From: Azospirillum thiophilum
GTDB lineage: Bacteria; Pseudomonadota; Alphaproteobacteria; Azospirillales; Azospirillaceae
Direction of reading: 5' to 3'
Assembly (NCBI RefSeq): GCF_001305595.1
Contig: NZ_CP012402.1
Location: forward strand, 579,001-643,000
Length of the DNA: 64,000 nt
Shown here: positions 1 to 10,505 of the stretch, in pieces
Layout: the number at the start of each line of letters is the position of its first letter
Position numbering within the stretch: position 1 is the first letter of the stretch
Notes under the pieces: model-generated
What the model saw: the letters and a program-made list of their open reading frames with translations, nothing else
The model's database searches: none
Told to the model about the DNA's origin: nothing
Position numbers and translations under genes: made by a program

Positions 1-2
1 GT

Positions 3-1004
<1,002 letters not shown>

Positions 1005-1069
1005 GGGCCCTTGCGCCCGCCGCGCCGCCGCCGGGAATGCGGCTCCGTCGGTGTCCTTGCCGAAGACAT

Positions 1070-1114
1070 TGTGTTTTCCGACAACACTGTTCGCCATGCT
1101 GACTGTGTGTTCCG
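1070..1114 (+). promoter_or_regulatory. Candidate upstream activator sequence (direct repeat TGTGTnTTCCG)
   Basis: Two copies of an 11-base repeat, TGTGTTTTCCG (1070-1080) and TGTGTGTTCCG (1104-1114), sit 34 bases apart, about three helical turns, and 27-71 bases upstream of the -24 element. The first copy is also the left part of an inverted repeat GTGTT-N7-AACAC (1071-1087). Spacing and position suit an enhancer for the sigma-54 activator encoded just upstream. This is inference from pattern only. Confidence 0.35.
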
Positions 1115-1140
1115 CGGCGTCATTCCGCCCTTTTTGGCAA

Positions 1141-1157
1141 TTGGCACGGGCTTTGCT
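1141..1157 (+). promoter_or_regulatory. Sigma-54 (-24/-12) promoter
   Basis: TTGGCACG-GGCT-TTGCT matches the sigma-54 consensus TTGGCACG-N4-TTGCT at every specified base, with GG and GC separated by 10 bases. It lies about 105 bases upstream of the solute-binding protein start and directly downstream of a sigma-54 activator gene, so the ABC operon is very likely transcribed from here. Confidence 0.9.
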
Positions 1158-1262
1158 GAACATGCTGGCGAACAGCCCGTCCGTCCGCCGCCCATACCGT
1201 TGCATGGGGTCCGATGCAGAAGACGGGCGAATCCCAATCAAAATTACAGTTCGGGAGGCCTG

Positions 1263-2504
1263 ATGTCCAAGAACCACCTTATGCTCACCGCCGCCACCGC
1301 CGCAGCGATGGTCGCGACGACGTTCACCGGATCCGTCGCTGCCCGGGCACAGACCGGGGCGGTGTCCGACGATGCGGTGAAGATCGGCGTCATCGTCGAC
1401 ATGACCGGCGTCTATTCCGGCAACGGCGGCAAGGCGGTCATCGTCGCCTCGCAGATGGCGGTCGAGGATTTCGGCGGCAAAGTGCTGGACAAGCCGGTCG
1501 AGATCGTCTCCGCCGACTACCAGAACAAGGTCGACATCACCTCGTCCACCGTGCGGCGCTGGTTCGATCAGGACAAGGTGGACATGGTGCTGGAGTCCAC
1601 CGATTCCGCCTCGGCCATCGCGATCCAGAAGCTGGGGGCGGAGCGCAAGCGGATCACCATCGCCGCCGGCTCGGCGTCCACCGCGCTCACCAACGCGGAA
1701 TGCTCGCCCTACGGCATCCACTATGTCTACGACACCTATGCGCTGGCGACCGGCACCGGTCGCGCCGTGGTGGAAGAGGGCGGCAAGAGCTGGTACTTCC
1801 TCACCGCCGATTACGCCTTCGGCCACTCGCTGGAAAAGAACACGACCGACGTGGTGAAGGCGATGGGGGGCACCGTGGTCGGTGGCGTCCGCCATCCGCT
1901 GAACAGCGCCGATTTCGCCTCCTACCTGCTCCAGGCACAGTCTTCGGGAGCCCAGGTGGTCGCGCTGGCCAATGCCGGCACGGATTTCAGCAACTCGCTG
2001 AAGCAGGCTCAGGAATTCGGCCTGACCAACAGCGGCCAGTCGATCGCCGCGATGCTGGTGTTCCTCAGCGACCTGAAGGCGTTGGGACCGGACGTTGCCA
2101 AGGGCGTCAAGTTCACCACCGGCTTCTACTGGGACTACAACGACGAAACGCGCGCCTTCTCCGAGCGTTTCTTCAAGCGGTTCGGAACCATGCCGACCGA
2201 CATCCAGGCCGGCGCCTATTCGGCTGTGACGACCTACCTGAACGCCATCAAGGCGGTCGGCACCGATGACGCGACCAAGGTGCGCGAGCATCTGCGGACG
2301 GTGACGATCAACGACTTCTTCGCCAAGGACGGCAAGATCCGCGACGACGGCCGCATGGTGCACGAGATGTATCTGGCCGAGGCCAAGGCCCCGGCGGAGG
2401 TCAAGTCGCCGTGGGATCTCGCCAAGGTGCTGCGCCCCATCCCCGGCGATGCCGCCTACCAGCCGCTGGAGCGCAGCACCTGCCCGCTGGTCAAGAAGTC
2501 CTGA
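1263..2504 (+). CDS. ABC transporter substrate-binding protein (LIV/type 1 family)
   Basis: Periplasmic solute receptor of a branched-chain-amino-acid-type ABC importer (Peripla_BP_6 fold), 413 residues. The start is the ATG preceded by GGGAGG; it gives a signal peptide of about 30 residues ending near AARAQ. The mature protein begins with the family's typical VKIGVIVDMTGVYSGNGG. It is a clear paralogue of the protein at 38307-39509: both share the segments ECSPYG, SW(Y/F)F(L/I)TADYAFGHSLE, VRHPL..(S/A)DF(A/S)SYLLQAQ and a C-terminal CPLVK. It is the first gene of an operon with livG, livF, livH and livM homologues, behind a sigma-54 promoter. The ligand is unknown; this subfamily binds varied organic and aromatic acids as well as amino acids, so a leucine/valine label would be unsafe. 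Confidence 0.92.
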   Translation: MSKNHLMLTAATAAAMVATTFTGSVAARAQTGAVSDDAVKIGVIVDMTGVYSGNGGKAVIVASQMAVEDFGGKVLDKPVEIVSADYQNKVDITSSTVRRWFDQDKVDMVLESTDSASAIAIQKLGAERKRITIAAGSASTALTNAECSPYGIHYVYDTYALATGTGRAVVEEGGKSWYFLTADYAFGHSLEKNTTDVVKAMGGTVVGGVRHPLNSADFASYLLQAQSSGAQVVALANAGTDFSNSLKQAQEFGLTNSGQSIAAMLVFLSDLKALGPDVAKGVKFTTGFYWDYNDETRAFSERFFKRFGTMPTDIQAGAYSAVTTYLNAIKAVGTDDATKVREHLRTVTINDFFAKDGKIRDDGRMVHEMYLAEAKAPAEVKSPWDLAKVLRPIPGDAAYQPLERSTCPLVKKS

Positions 2505-2526
2505 CGACCGTAGTCGGGAGCGGGCG

Positions 2527-3274
2527 ATGACCGACGACATCATCCTGGAAGCGCGCAACCTGACGAAGGAGTTCAAGGGCTTCGTGGCGGTCAAGGAGGT
2601 GAACCTGCAGGTGAAGCGGGGCACCATCCATGCGCTGATCGGCCCGAACGGCGCCGGCAAGAGCACGGTGTTCAACCTGCTCACCAAGTTCCTGACGCCC
2701 ACCCGCGGCCAGATCCTCTACAAGGGCCGCGACATCACCCGCACCAAGCCGGCCGACATCGCGCTGATGGGCTTGGTGCGGTCCTTCCAGATCTCGGCCG
2801 TCTTCCCGCATCTCAGCGTGCTGGAGAATGTCCGCGTCGCGCTCCAGCGCCCGCTCGGCACCAGCTTCCATTTCTGGAAGTCGGAGTCGTCGCTCTACGA
2901 CCTGCACGATCGCGCGCTGGAGCTGATCGAGGCGGTCAACCTCTCCCCCTGGGCCGGGCACACCGCTGCCGAGCTGCCCTATGGCCGCAAGCGGGCTCTC
3001 GAGATCGCCACCACCCTGGCGCTCGACCCCGAGGTGATGCTGCTCGACGAGCCGCTGGCCGGCATGGGCCATGAGGACATCGAGGGCACCGCGGCCCTGA
3101 TCAAGCGCGTCGCCGCCGACCGCACCGTGCTGATGGTCGAGCACAACCTGTCTGTCGTCGCCCATCTCTCCGACACCATCACCGTGCTCCGCCGCGGCGA
3201 GATCCTCGCCGAGGGGCCCTACGAGGTGGTGTCGAAGAACCCGCAGGTGATGGAAGCGTATATGGGGACCGGAC

Positions 3275-3282
<8 letters not shown>
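2527..3282 (+). CDS. livG: ABC transporter ATP-binding protein, LivG type
   Basis: Cytoplasmic ATPase subunit of the importer, 251 residues. It has Walker A GPNGAGKST (about residues 37-45), a signature region LPYGRKRALEIA in which the usual SGGQ is altered to PYGRK as is common in LivG proteins, Walker B VMLLDEPLAGM, and the H-loop in MVEHNLSVV. The ATG start follows a purine-rich GGAGCGGGCG. It begins 22 bases after the binding-protein gene and its stop overlaps the next gene, which indicates translational coupling. The symbol marks the family; the substrate may not be leucine. Confidence 0.93.
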
Positions 3283-4012
<730 letters not shown>

Positions 4013-4033
4013 GCGGGAGACGAGAGACCCACC

Positions 4034-4921
4034 ATGTCCCATCTGCTCGGCATTCCGCCGCAGGCCCTGTTCGGCCAGTTGCTGCTCGGCCTGATCAACG
4101 GCTCCTTCTATGCGCTGCTCAGCCTCGGGCTGGCGGTGATCTTCGGCATGCTCAACGTCGTCAACATGGCGCATGGCGCCTTGTACATGGTCGGCGCCTT
4201 TGTGGCGTGGCTGCTGCTGAGCCATGCCGGCATCGGCTATTGGGGGGCGCTGGTGCTGGCGCCCCTGGTGGTCGGCGCCGTCGGGCTGATGCTGGAACGC
4301 ACGATGCTGCGCCGGCTCTACAAGGTCGACCATCTCTATGGGCTGCTGCTGACCTTCGGGCTGGCGCTGATCTTCGAGGGCGCCTTCCGCCACCAGTATG
4401 GCGTGTCGGGCCAGCCCTATCCGATCCCGGACCTGCTGAAGGGCGGCACCAACCTGGGCTTCATGTATCTGCCGACATATCGCGGCTGGGTGGTGGCGGC
4501 CTCGCTGCTGGTGTGCCTGGGCACCTGGTTCGCCATCGAGCGGACCAGGCTGGGGGCGTATCTGCGCGCGGCGACGGAGAACCCGACGCTGGTGCAGGCC
4601 TTCGGCATCAATGTGCCGGTGATGGTGTCGCTGACCTACGGCTTCGGGGTGGCGCTGGCCGGTCTGGCCGGGGTGCTGGCGGCGCCGATCTACCAGGTGT
4701 CGCCGCTGATGGGCTCCAACATCATCATCGTGGTGTTCGCGGTGGTGGTGATCGGCGGCATGGGCTCGATCCTCGGCGCCATCGTGACCGGGCTGGGGCT
4801 GGGGCTGCTGGAGGGGCTGACCAAGGTGGTCTACCCGGAGGCCTCCAACATCGTGGTGTTCGTGATCATGGCCGTGGTGCTGATGGTGAAGCCGGCCGGC
4901 CTGTTCGGACGGGAGAGATAA
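4034..4921 (+). CDS. livH: Branched-chain-type ABC transporter permease, LivH type
   Basis: Inner-membrane permease of 295 residues with about eight hydrophobic segments. It carries the family hallmarks GLINGSFYALLSLGLAVIFG near the N-terminus, NVVNMAHGALYMVG, and the C-terminal GGMGSILGAIVTGLGLGLLEG loop that contacts the ATPase. The ATG is preceded by GGGAGACGAG, and the gene starts 21 bases after livF. It pairs with the following LivM to form the channel. Confidence 0.94.
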   Translation: MSHLLGIPPQALFGQLLLGLINGSFYALLSLGLAVIFGMLNVVNMAHGALYMVGAFVAWLLLSHAGIGYWGALVLAPLVVGAVGLMLERTMLRRLYKVDHLYGLLLTFGLALIFEGAFRHQYGVSGQPYPIPDLLKGGTNLGFMYLPTYRGWVVAASLLVCLGTWFAIERTRLGAYLRAATENPTLVQAFGINVPVMVSLTYGFGVALAGLAGVLAAPIYQVSPLMGSNIIIVVFAVVVIGGMGSILGAIVTGLGLGLLEGLTKVVYPEASNIVVFVIMAVVLMVKPAGLFGRER

Positions 4922-4924
4922 GCG

Positions 4925-5893
4925 ATGAGCATGCAAACCCAGGCGCTGCCGCGGACGGGGATGGAGGCGGGGGCGCGCAAGGCGTTGCTGCTGGGGGGCA
5001 GTCTGCTGCTGGCGGTGCTGGCACCGTTCCTGCTGTATCCGGTGTTCCTGATGAAGGTGCTGTGCTTCGCGCTGTTCGCCTGCGCCTTCAACCTGCTGAT
5101 CGGCTTCGCCGGCCTGTTGAGCTTCGGCCATGCCGCCTTCTTCGGATCGGCGGCCTACATCGCCGCCCACACGGTGAAGGAATGGGGCTGGTCGCCGGAG
5201 GCGGGCCTGCTCGCCGCCACCGCCGTCGCCGGGCTGATGGGGCTGGTCTTCGGGCTGATCGCGATCCGGCGGCAGGGCATCTACTTCGCCATGATCACGC
5301 TGGCCTTGAGCCAGATGGTGTTCTTCCTGGCGCTGCAGCTTCCCTTCACCCATGGCGAGGACGGCATCCAGGGCGTGCCGCGCGGCACGCTGTTCGGGCT
5401 GTTCGACCTCGGCCAGCCGCTGACGATGTACTACACCGTGCTGGCGATCTTCCTCGGCGGCTTCGCGCTGGTGTGGCGCACGGTGCATTCGCCGTTCGGC
5501 CAGGTGCTGAAGGCGATCCGCGAGAACGAGCCGCGGGCGGTGTCGCTGGGCTACCGCACCGACCGCTACAAGCTGGTGGCCTTCGTGCTGTCGGCAAGCT
5601 TGGCGGGGCTGGCCGGCGGGACCAAGGCGCTGGTGTTCCAACTGGCCTCGCTGACCGACGTGACGTGGCAGATGTCGGGCGAGGTGGTGCTGATGACGCT
5701 GCTGGGCGGCATGGGCACGCTGCTTGGCCCGGTGGTGGGGGCGGCGCTGGTCGTGACGCTGGAAAGCTACCTCGCCGCCACCAGCCTGCCGGTGCCGGTG
5801 GTCATCGGCTGCATCTTCGTCGGCTGCGTCCTGCTGTTCCGCCGCGGAATCGTCGGGGAGATCCTGCATCGGCTGGCGGGCCGAGCCAGATGA
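4925..5893 (+). CDS. livM: Branched-chain-type ABC transporter permease, LivM type
   Basis: Second inner-membrane permease, 322 residues and about 8-10 hydrophobic helices. The signature region NLLIGFAGLLSFGHAAFFG lies near residues 60-78, followed by IRRQGIYFAMITLALSQM and the ATPase-contact loop VLKAIRENEPRAVSLGYRTDRYKLVAF. It starts 3 bases after the livH stop with a good GGGAGAG site, and its TGA overlaps the ATG of the next gene (ATGA), so the phosphatase is translated from the same message. Confidence 0.94.
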   Translation: MSMQTQALPRTGMEAGARKALLLGGSLLLAVLAPFLLYPVFLMKVLCFALFACAFNLLIGFAGLLSFGHAAFFGSAAYIAAHTVKEWGWSPEAGLLAATAVAGLMGLVFGLIAIRRQGIYFAMITLALSQMVFFLALQLPFTHGEDGIQGVPRGTLFGLFDLGQPLTMYYTVLAIFLGGFALVWRTVHSPFGQVLKAIRENEPRAVSLGYRTDRYKLVAFVLSASLAGLAGGTKALVFQLASLTDVTWQMSGEVVLMTLLGGMGTLLGPVVGAALVVTLESYLAATSLPVPVVIGCIFVGCVLLFRRGIVGEILHRLAGRAR

Positions 5894-6624
5894 CCGCTTC
5901 CTGTCTGCCGGCCTCCTGTCCGCTGGCGCGCAAGCGCGTGGTGCTGATGCGGCACGGCGAGGTGCGCTATTTCGAGGCCGACGGCCGTCCGGTCGATCCC
6001 CGCACCGTGGCGCTGACCGAAGACGGCCGGCGGCAGGCGGCGGCAGCGGCGGCGATGCTCGCCGATTACCGTTTCGACCGCGCCCTCTGTTCCTCGGCAC
6101 CGCGGACGCGGGAGACGGCGGCCTTCATCCTGGCGCAGACTGCCGTCGCAACCGACATGCTCCATGAATTGCGGGAGATCCGCGGCGGGCGTCTGGCGGA
6201 GGTGGCCGTGGCCGACATCGACCGGGTGATCGGCCGCGCCTTCGACCACGCGCACGAGGATACGGGCTTCATCGGCGGCGAACGGTTCGCCGACTTCGAA
6301 GCCCGCGTGCTCGGCGCCTTCCGCATCTGGCTGACGGCCCGGCCGGGGGACGAGACGCTGTTCGCCGTGCTGCATGAGGGGGTGAACCGGTTGCTGCTGA
6401 GCTGGGCCCTGACCGGCGGCCGTGCCGCGATGGCCGGGCTGGAGCAGGATCCGGGCTGCGTCAATGTCGTCGATTTCGACGTCGCCGACGGCATCATCCA
6501 ACGCAGCCTCGTCCGGACGGTCAACGTCACGCCGGCCGAACCGTCCAAACGCAGCCGCTCCGCGACCGGGATGGAGGAGCTGTGCGCCGTCTACCGCCGC
6601 TACCGGGAGCGGGCGCAGGACTGA
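5890..6624 (+). CDS. Histidine phosphatase family protein (phosphoglycerate-mutase-like)
   Basis: A 244-residue member of the histidine phosphatase clan 1. The catalytic RHG motif is in VVLMRHGEV (His about residue 21), the TETAAF-like helix is RTRETAAFILAQ, and the second catalytic histidine is in FAVLHEGVNRLLL. No signal peptide is seen, so it is probably cytoplasmic. It is fused to the ABC operon by a 4-base ATGA overlap. A phosphatase as the last gene of a LIV-type importer operon suggests a job in the same catabolic route, for example on a phosphorylated intermediate, but the substrate cannot be deduced. Members include sugar phosphatases, phosphoglycerate mutases and CoA-linked pathway enzymes. 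Confidence 0.85.
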   Translation: MTASCLPASCPLARKRVVLMRHGEVRYFEADGRPVDPRTVALTEDGRRQAAAAAAMLADYRFDRALCSSAPRTRETAAFILAQTAVATDMLHELREIRGGRLAEVAVADIDRVIGRAFDHAHEDTGFIGGERFADFEARVLGAFRIWLTARPGDETLFAVLHEGVNRLLLSWALTGGRAAMAGLEQDPGCVNVVDFDVADGIIQRSLVRTVNVTPAEPSKRSRSATGMEELCAVYRRYRERAQD

Positions 6625-6879
6625 CCGGCGGCTTTCCCAGCGACCGGAACCGGCGGCCCGGTCCCGCGGCGCCTGCTTCACCATCGCTCTCGCCCGGCCG
6701 GCCAAAACCGAACGGGCCGACTTGTAAGGCCGGGGAGGCGGGCCCAGCTGTGGAGGACCCGTGCCCGCGCCCGCTTGGCGGGCCAAAAAGGACTGAGCGC
6801 TCTTCATGACCGACCTGCATCGACGGTTCCCCGGCTGGGGGCGCCCCACGAGGACCGGGAAGACGCGGGCGCAGATACC

Positions 6880-7533
6880 GTGCTGACCGCATTGCCGGAT
6901 TTCGCCACCCTGGGTGCCGCTCTCGCCGCCTACATCGAAGCGCATGCGGAGTGGGCGGAGGCCATCATCTTCCTGATGGCGTTCGCGGAAGGATTGACGC
7001 TCGTCGGGCTTCTTATCCCGGGTGTCGTCATGCTGACCGCGACCGGCGCGCTGGTGGCCGCCGGCATTCTCGATTTCTGGTCCGTCTATCTGGCGATCGT
7101 GGGCGGCGCCGTTCTGGGGGATGCCGCGTCCTATTGGCTGGGCCGCCGCTATGGCGAGCGCATTTTCCGGCTGTGGCCGTTCAGCAGGCAGCCCGAGCTG
7201 CGCCGCCGTGGCGAAGCCTTCTTCCACCGGCATGGCAGCAAGAGCGTGTTCCTGGCGCGCTTCGTCGGCCCGCTGCGCGCCGTGGTGCCGACGACGGCCG
7301 GCATGATGGCGATGCCCCACCGGAAATTCCAGACCTTCAATGTCCTGTCGGCCGTGATCTGGGCTCCGTTGCTGATGTCGCCGGGGCATCTCGCCTGGAC
7401 CGGCTACGACGTGAGCGGACTGGGCGGCCGTGCCGGTCCGGCCGCTGCCGACGGCGGTACGGGGCAAGGCGCGGCGAAGACTTGCGTCCCCGCTCCGCCC
7501 GTCGACGGCATGCCGGGAAATGCGGGCTGCTAG
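6880..7533 (+). CDS. DedA/VTT-family membrane protein, C-terminus atypical
   Basis: Inner-membrane protein of the DedA (SNARE-associated/VTT) family, whose members transport or flip lipids. Family features are FAEGLTLVGLLIPGVVML, LGDAASYWLGRRYGERIF, FFHRHGSKSVFLARFVGPLRAVVPTTAGMM and FQTFNVLSAVIWAP. The GTG start is chosen because the family similarity begins here; a TTG at 6775 would add 35 unconvincing residues and no clear ribosome site decides it. After SPGHLAW the protein turns into a hydrophilic Gly/Ala/Pro-rich tail instead of the last transmembrane helix that DedA proteins normally have, and the two other frames contain no hydrophobic continuation. It may be a truncated or decaying copy. 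Confidence 0.7.
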   Translation: MLTALPDFATLGAALAAYIEAHAEWAEAIIFLMAFAEGLTLVGLLIPGVVMLTATGALVAAGILDFWSVYLAIVGGAVLGDAASYWLGRRYGERIFRLWPFSRQPELRRRGEAFFHRHGSKSVFLARFVGPLRAVVPTTAGMMAMPHRKFQTFNVLSAVIWAPLLMSPGHLAWTGYDVSGLGGRAGPAAADGGTGQGAAKTCVPAPPVDGMPGNAGC

Positions 7534-7765
7534 GCAGAGTGTCCGAGCCCGTCCACAGGTGGGCGGGGAGTTCGGATCCTCTGCTTGGAGTGCGATGCCT
7601 TCCATCGGAAACCCCCTGCCTCCCTGACGCCGTGCATGCCCCATCGCCCACCGGACGACATCGGCTGCCGGATCGAATGGTGATTGGCAGGAGGCATCCC
7701 TGCGCGTAGAGAAAACGCGGAACGGATCAACTCAGGCTGACCGTCGGGAAGAGGGAGCATCCGGC

Positions 7766-8214
7766 ATGTCGGAAAGCGGAGAGGACGGAGCGATGCCGGT
7801 GGCACGCCGCGTCCGGGTCATGCTGGTCGAAGACGACGCCCCCATCCCGGAGCGGCGGGCTACATCCTGAAGGATTCCCGCTCGGCGGATCTGGTCGGCT
7901 CGGTCCTGGATCTGGTCGCCGGCCTCTCGCCGATCTCCACATCCATCGCCCGGACCATCGTCCGCCGGATCCAGGGCAAGCCTGCCGCCAGCGATCCAGC
8001 CATACCCGTGCCGTCCCTGACCGGGCGTGAGACCGATATCCTCTGGGGCATCGCCAAGGGGCTCACCTATGCCGACATCGCGGACAGGCTGGGCATCTCG
8101 CGCAACACCGTCCTGACCCACATCAAGAACATCTACCGCAAGCTGGAGGTCAACTCCCGCGGCGAGGCGGTGTTCACCGCGATCAACCAGAAAATCATCA
8201 ATCTCGGCCCTTGA
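7766..8214 (+). pseudogene. LuxR/NarL-type response regulator with receiver domain deleted
   Basis: Remnant of a two-component response regulator. The 5' part (from ATG 7766 or 7793) encodes VRVMLVEDDAP, the start of a receiver domain, then runs into a stop at 7868-7870. From about 7858 another frame resumes at GYILKDSRSADL and continues through a complete NarL/LuxR helix-turn-helix (LTGRETDILWGIAKGLTYADIADRLGISRNTVLTHIKNIYRKLEVNSR). Compared with the intact paralogue at 20845-21537, about 85 codons are missing, including the phospho-acceptor Asp, and the junction is out of frame. A separate DNA-binding fragment could still be made from the GTG/ATG-poor 3' part, but I see no good start for it. 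Confidence 0.85.
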
Positions 8215-8235
8215 GGCGGGGGCGGAGCCAGGGCC

Positions 8236-10189
8236 GTGACCGAACTCCCGCAGGACGCAGACGCAGACACGGCATCCCGGCCGGGCCACCGGATCATGGT
8301 ACGGTCTCCTCCTTCTCTGTCTTCTGCTGCCTCTGGCCTTCGGCTGGTTCGTCTTCCGGAACGTCACACCGCCGGCCGATGCCGGAACCCTGTACATCCA
8401 GGACGTCCGCCTCGACGGCGGCGGCGGTTCCGGGCGCGATGTGCAGGGACCGGCGGCGGTTAAGGCCGCGGACGGGGCGACTCTGCCCTACCGCTGTCCG
8501 CCGGTTCGGGGCATGGAGCAGTGCAGGGCCTCCTTCCGGCTTTCCCTTCACCGGCAGGAGAAGGAAGGCCGGCTGGTCTCGCTCTATATCCCGGCCTACC
8601 AGGGCCGTGTCACCGTGTCCTTGAACGGCGTCTTCCTGGCGACCAGCGATTGGGAGCAGTCGGAAACCGACAGCTGGTCGACCTCCCCGCTGCTGGTTCC
8701 GCTGCCCGATCCGCTTCTCCAGCCGGGTACGAACGACTTGCGGATCCTGCTGACCTCGAGCGGCGCGAAGTTCGGCTTTCTCGGCCGTGTCGCAGTCGGG
8801 CCGGATGTCCTGCTCCGTGCCGATTACGACCGCCGAACCTTCCTGTTCTCCACGCTGCCCCGGCTGATCGACGGATGGGAGATCGCCATGGGGGTGGGGA
8901 TGCTGATCATGTGGATCGCCCGCCCGCGGGAGAGGATCTTCCTGCTGGTCGGCGCGATGCTGCTGTCGCAGGCGCTCACCTCCCTGCCGGCGATCCTCGG
9001 CGACGTGCTTGGCGAGAGGATCCTGCTTCTCGCCAACCATGCCCGGTTCGTCAGCACCAGCCTGATCCTGCCGCTGGCCTGCCTGTTCGTCGGCCGCCGG
9101 CCGCCGGTCCCCATCCGGGTGTTCCTGCTGCTGCCAGCCGCCGTCGCGGCCAGCCTGACGACGTTGCCGCTGGAGATCCACCAGTGGCTGCTGTTCGGGA
9201 TCTTCACGCCGATCGGCGTTCTGAACGTGCTGGCCGCCGCCCTGGTCCTGTCCTGGGCGGCGTTCAAGGATCGTAACGGCGAGGCGTTGCCGCTGCTCGG
9301 CGCCTTTCTCCTGACCCTGATCCTGGCCACCCACGATCTGATGAACCTGCTGAGCGGTGTCAACGACGTCGGCATCCCGCTCAGCCGGTTCGCCGCGCCC
9401 TTGCTGCTGACCACCTTCAGCGCCGTGTTCATGTGGCGCTTCGCCGTCACCATGAACATGCTGGACCGCTTCAACAGCCGGCTGAAGCGGGAGGTCGCCG
9501 CCACCGAGGAGGCGCTGCTGCGCAGCTTCGAGCGCGAGCGGATCCCGGCCCGGGCCGCCACCCTGGAGGCCGAGCGCGTGCGCCTGATGAGCGACCTGCA
9601 CGACGGCATCGCCGGACAGCTGGTCTCCACCCTGGCGCTGTGCGAGCTGCGCGAGGTCGGGCCGGCGGAGGTGGCCGGGACGGTCGGTGCCGCGCTGGCC
9701 GATCTCCGGCTGATCGTCGCCTCGCTCGACGATTACGGCGAGGATCTGGGCGTCATGCTCGCCCTGTTCCGCGAGCGGATCGAGCAGCAGGTTGCGGCCC
9801 ACGGGGTGGAGCTGGTCTGGCGGACCGGCACCCTGCCGGACTTGAAGGGGCTGCATCCCGGGGCGGCCCTTGCCATCTTCCGCATCCTTCAGGAAGCGGC
9901 CACCAACGCCCTGCGCCACAGCGGGTCGGCGGAATTGCGCTTCGAGGCCGCTCCCTCGCCCGTGGCCGGCCGGGGTGTCCGCCAGCGCCTCGGCGACCGC
10001 GGGCGCGGCGGCGCCGCCGACCGCCCCGGCAGCCACGGCATGGGGAACATGCGGCGGCGGGCGGACGGGCTCGGCGCCACCCTGACCATCCTGTCCGATG
10101 CCTCCGGGACGACGGTCACGCTCGATCTTCCCGCCCGGCTTCCCCCGGCGGCGCCGTCCCCGACCGCGTTCCTGGCCGAGGTGCGCTGA
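8236..10189 (+). pseudogene. Sensor histidine kinase (HisKA_3 type), apparent frameshift near the start
   Basis: Partner kinase of the broken regulator. A GTG at 8236 starts a short frame (MTELPQDADADTASRPGHR). The membrane segment (WYGLLLLCLLLPLAFGWFVF) and everything after it lie in the next frame, which has no ATG, GTG or TTG start before the GTG at 8441, inside the sensor domain. A one-base shift at about 8290-8298 is therefore needed for a full protein. Downstream are an extracytoplasmic sensor region, about seven membrane helices (7TMR-DISM-like), the HisKA_3 motif SDLHDGIAGQLVS with the phospho-accepting His, the N box EAATNALRHSG and a GHATPase end with DRGRGG and HGMGNMRRR. The layout parallels the intact kinase at 21543-23570. 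A sequencing error is the alternative explanation. Confidence 0.7.
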
Positions 10190-10505
10190 CCCCGCCGGAC
10201 GAGGGGGGGCACACACTCTTGGGATGTTCGACCACGAACGGCACCACTATCGTTGGGTGAAATATCCCAACGAGAGTAACGACATGTCTTTCAACCATCG
10301 CATTCGTTTCGCTCGGCCATCGAACCCGGCACCGCTCCGGCCCCTGGCGGTCTGCCCCTGCCGGTCTTCGCGCCGGCCATCGGTCGGGGGCCTGCGATGA
10401 AGCCCGACGCTTTTTCCAAGACCAGCCGGCATCCGCCGCAATTCCGCATGGGGTTGTGCACAGCATCCACCTGAATTTCATTTCTTGGATTGGAGTTTCT
10501 GCATT
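10190..10505. other. Intergenic region with two inverted repeats, no gene seen
   Basis: 316 bases between the broken kinase and the Hint-domain gene. I see no convincing reading frame. It holds GTTCG-ACCA-CGAAC (about 10227-10240) and, close by, a perfect 8-base inverted repeat described separately. The last 20 bases contain TTGGAG ahead of the ATG at 10506. Confidence 0.6.
10250..10273. promoter_or_regulatory. Perfect inverted repeat TCGTTGGG-N8-CCCAACGA
   Basis: Two 8-base arms (10250-10257 and 10266-10273) surround the AT-rich spacer TGAAATAT. There is no T-run after it, so it does not look like an intrinsic terminator. The symmetry fits an operator, for example for the NarL/LuxR-type regulator encoded upstream, or a transcript-end hairpin. 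Function is unproven. Confidence 0.45.

Noticed and set aside
1011..1262. Upstream extension of the first substrate-binding protein frame to 1011
   Set aside because: It runs through the sigma-54 promoter, has no homology, and the ATG at 1263 has a strong ribosome site and begins a signal peptide.
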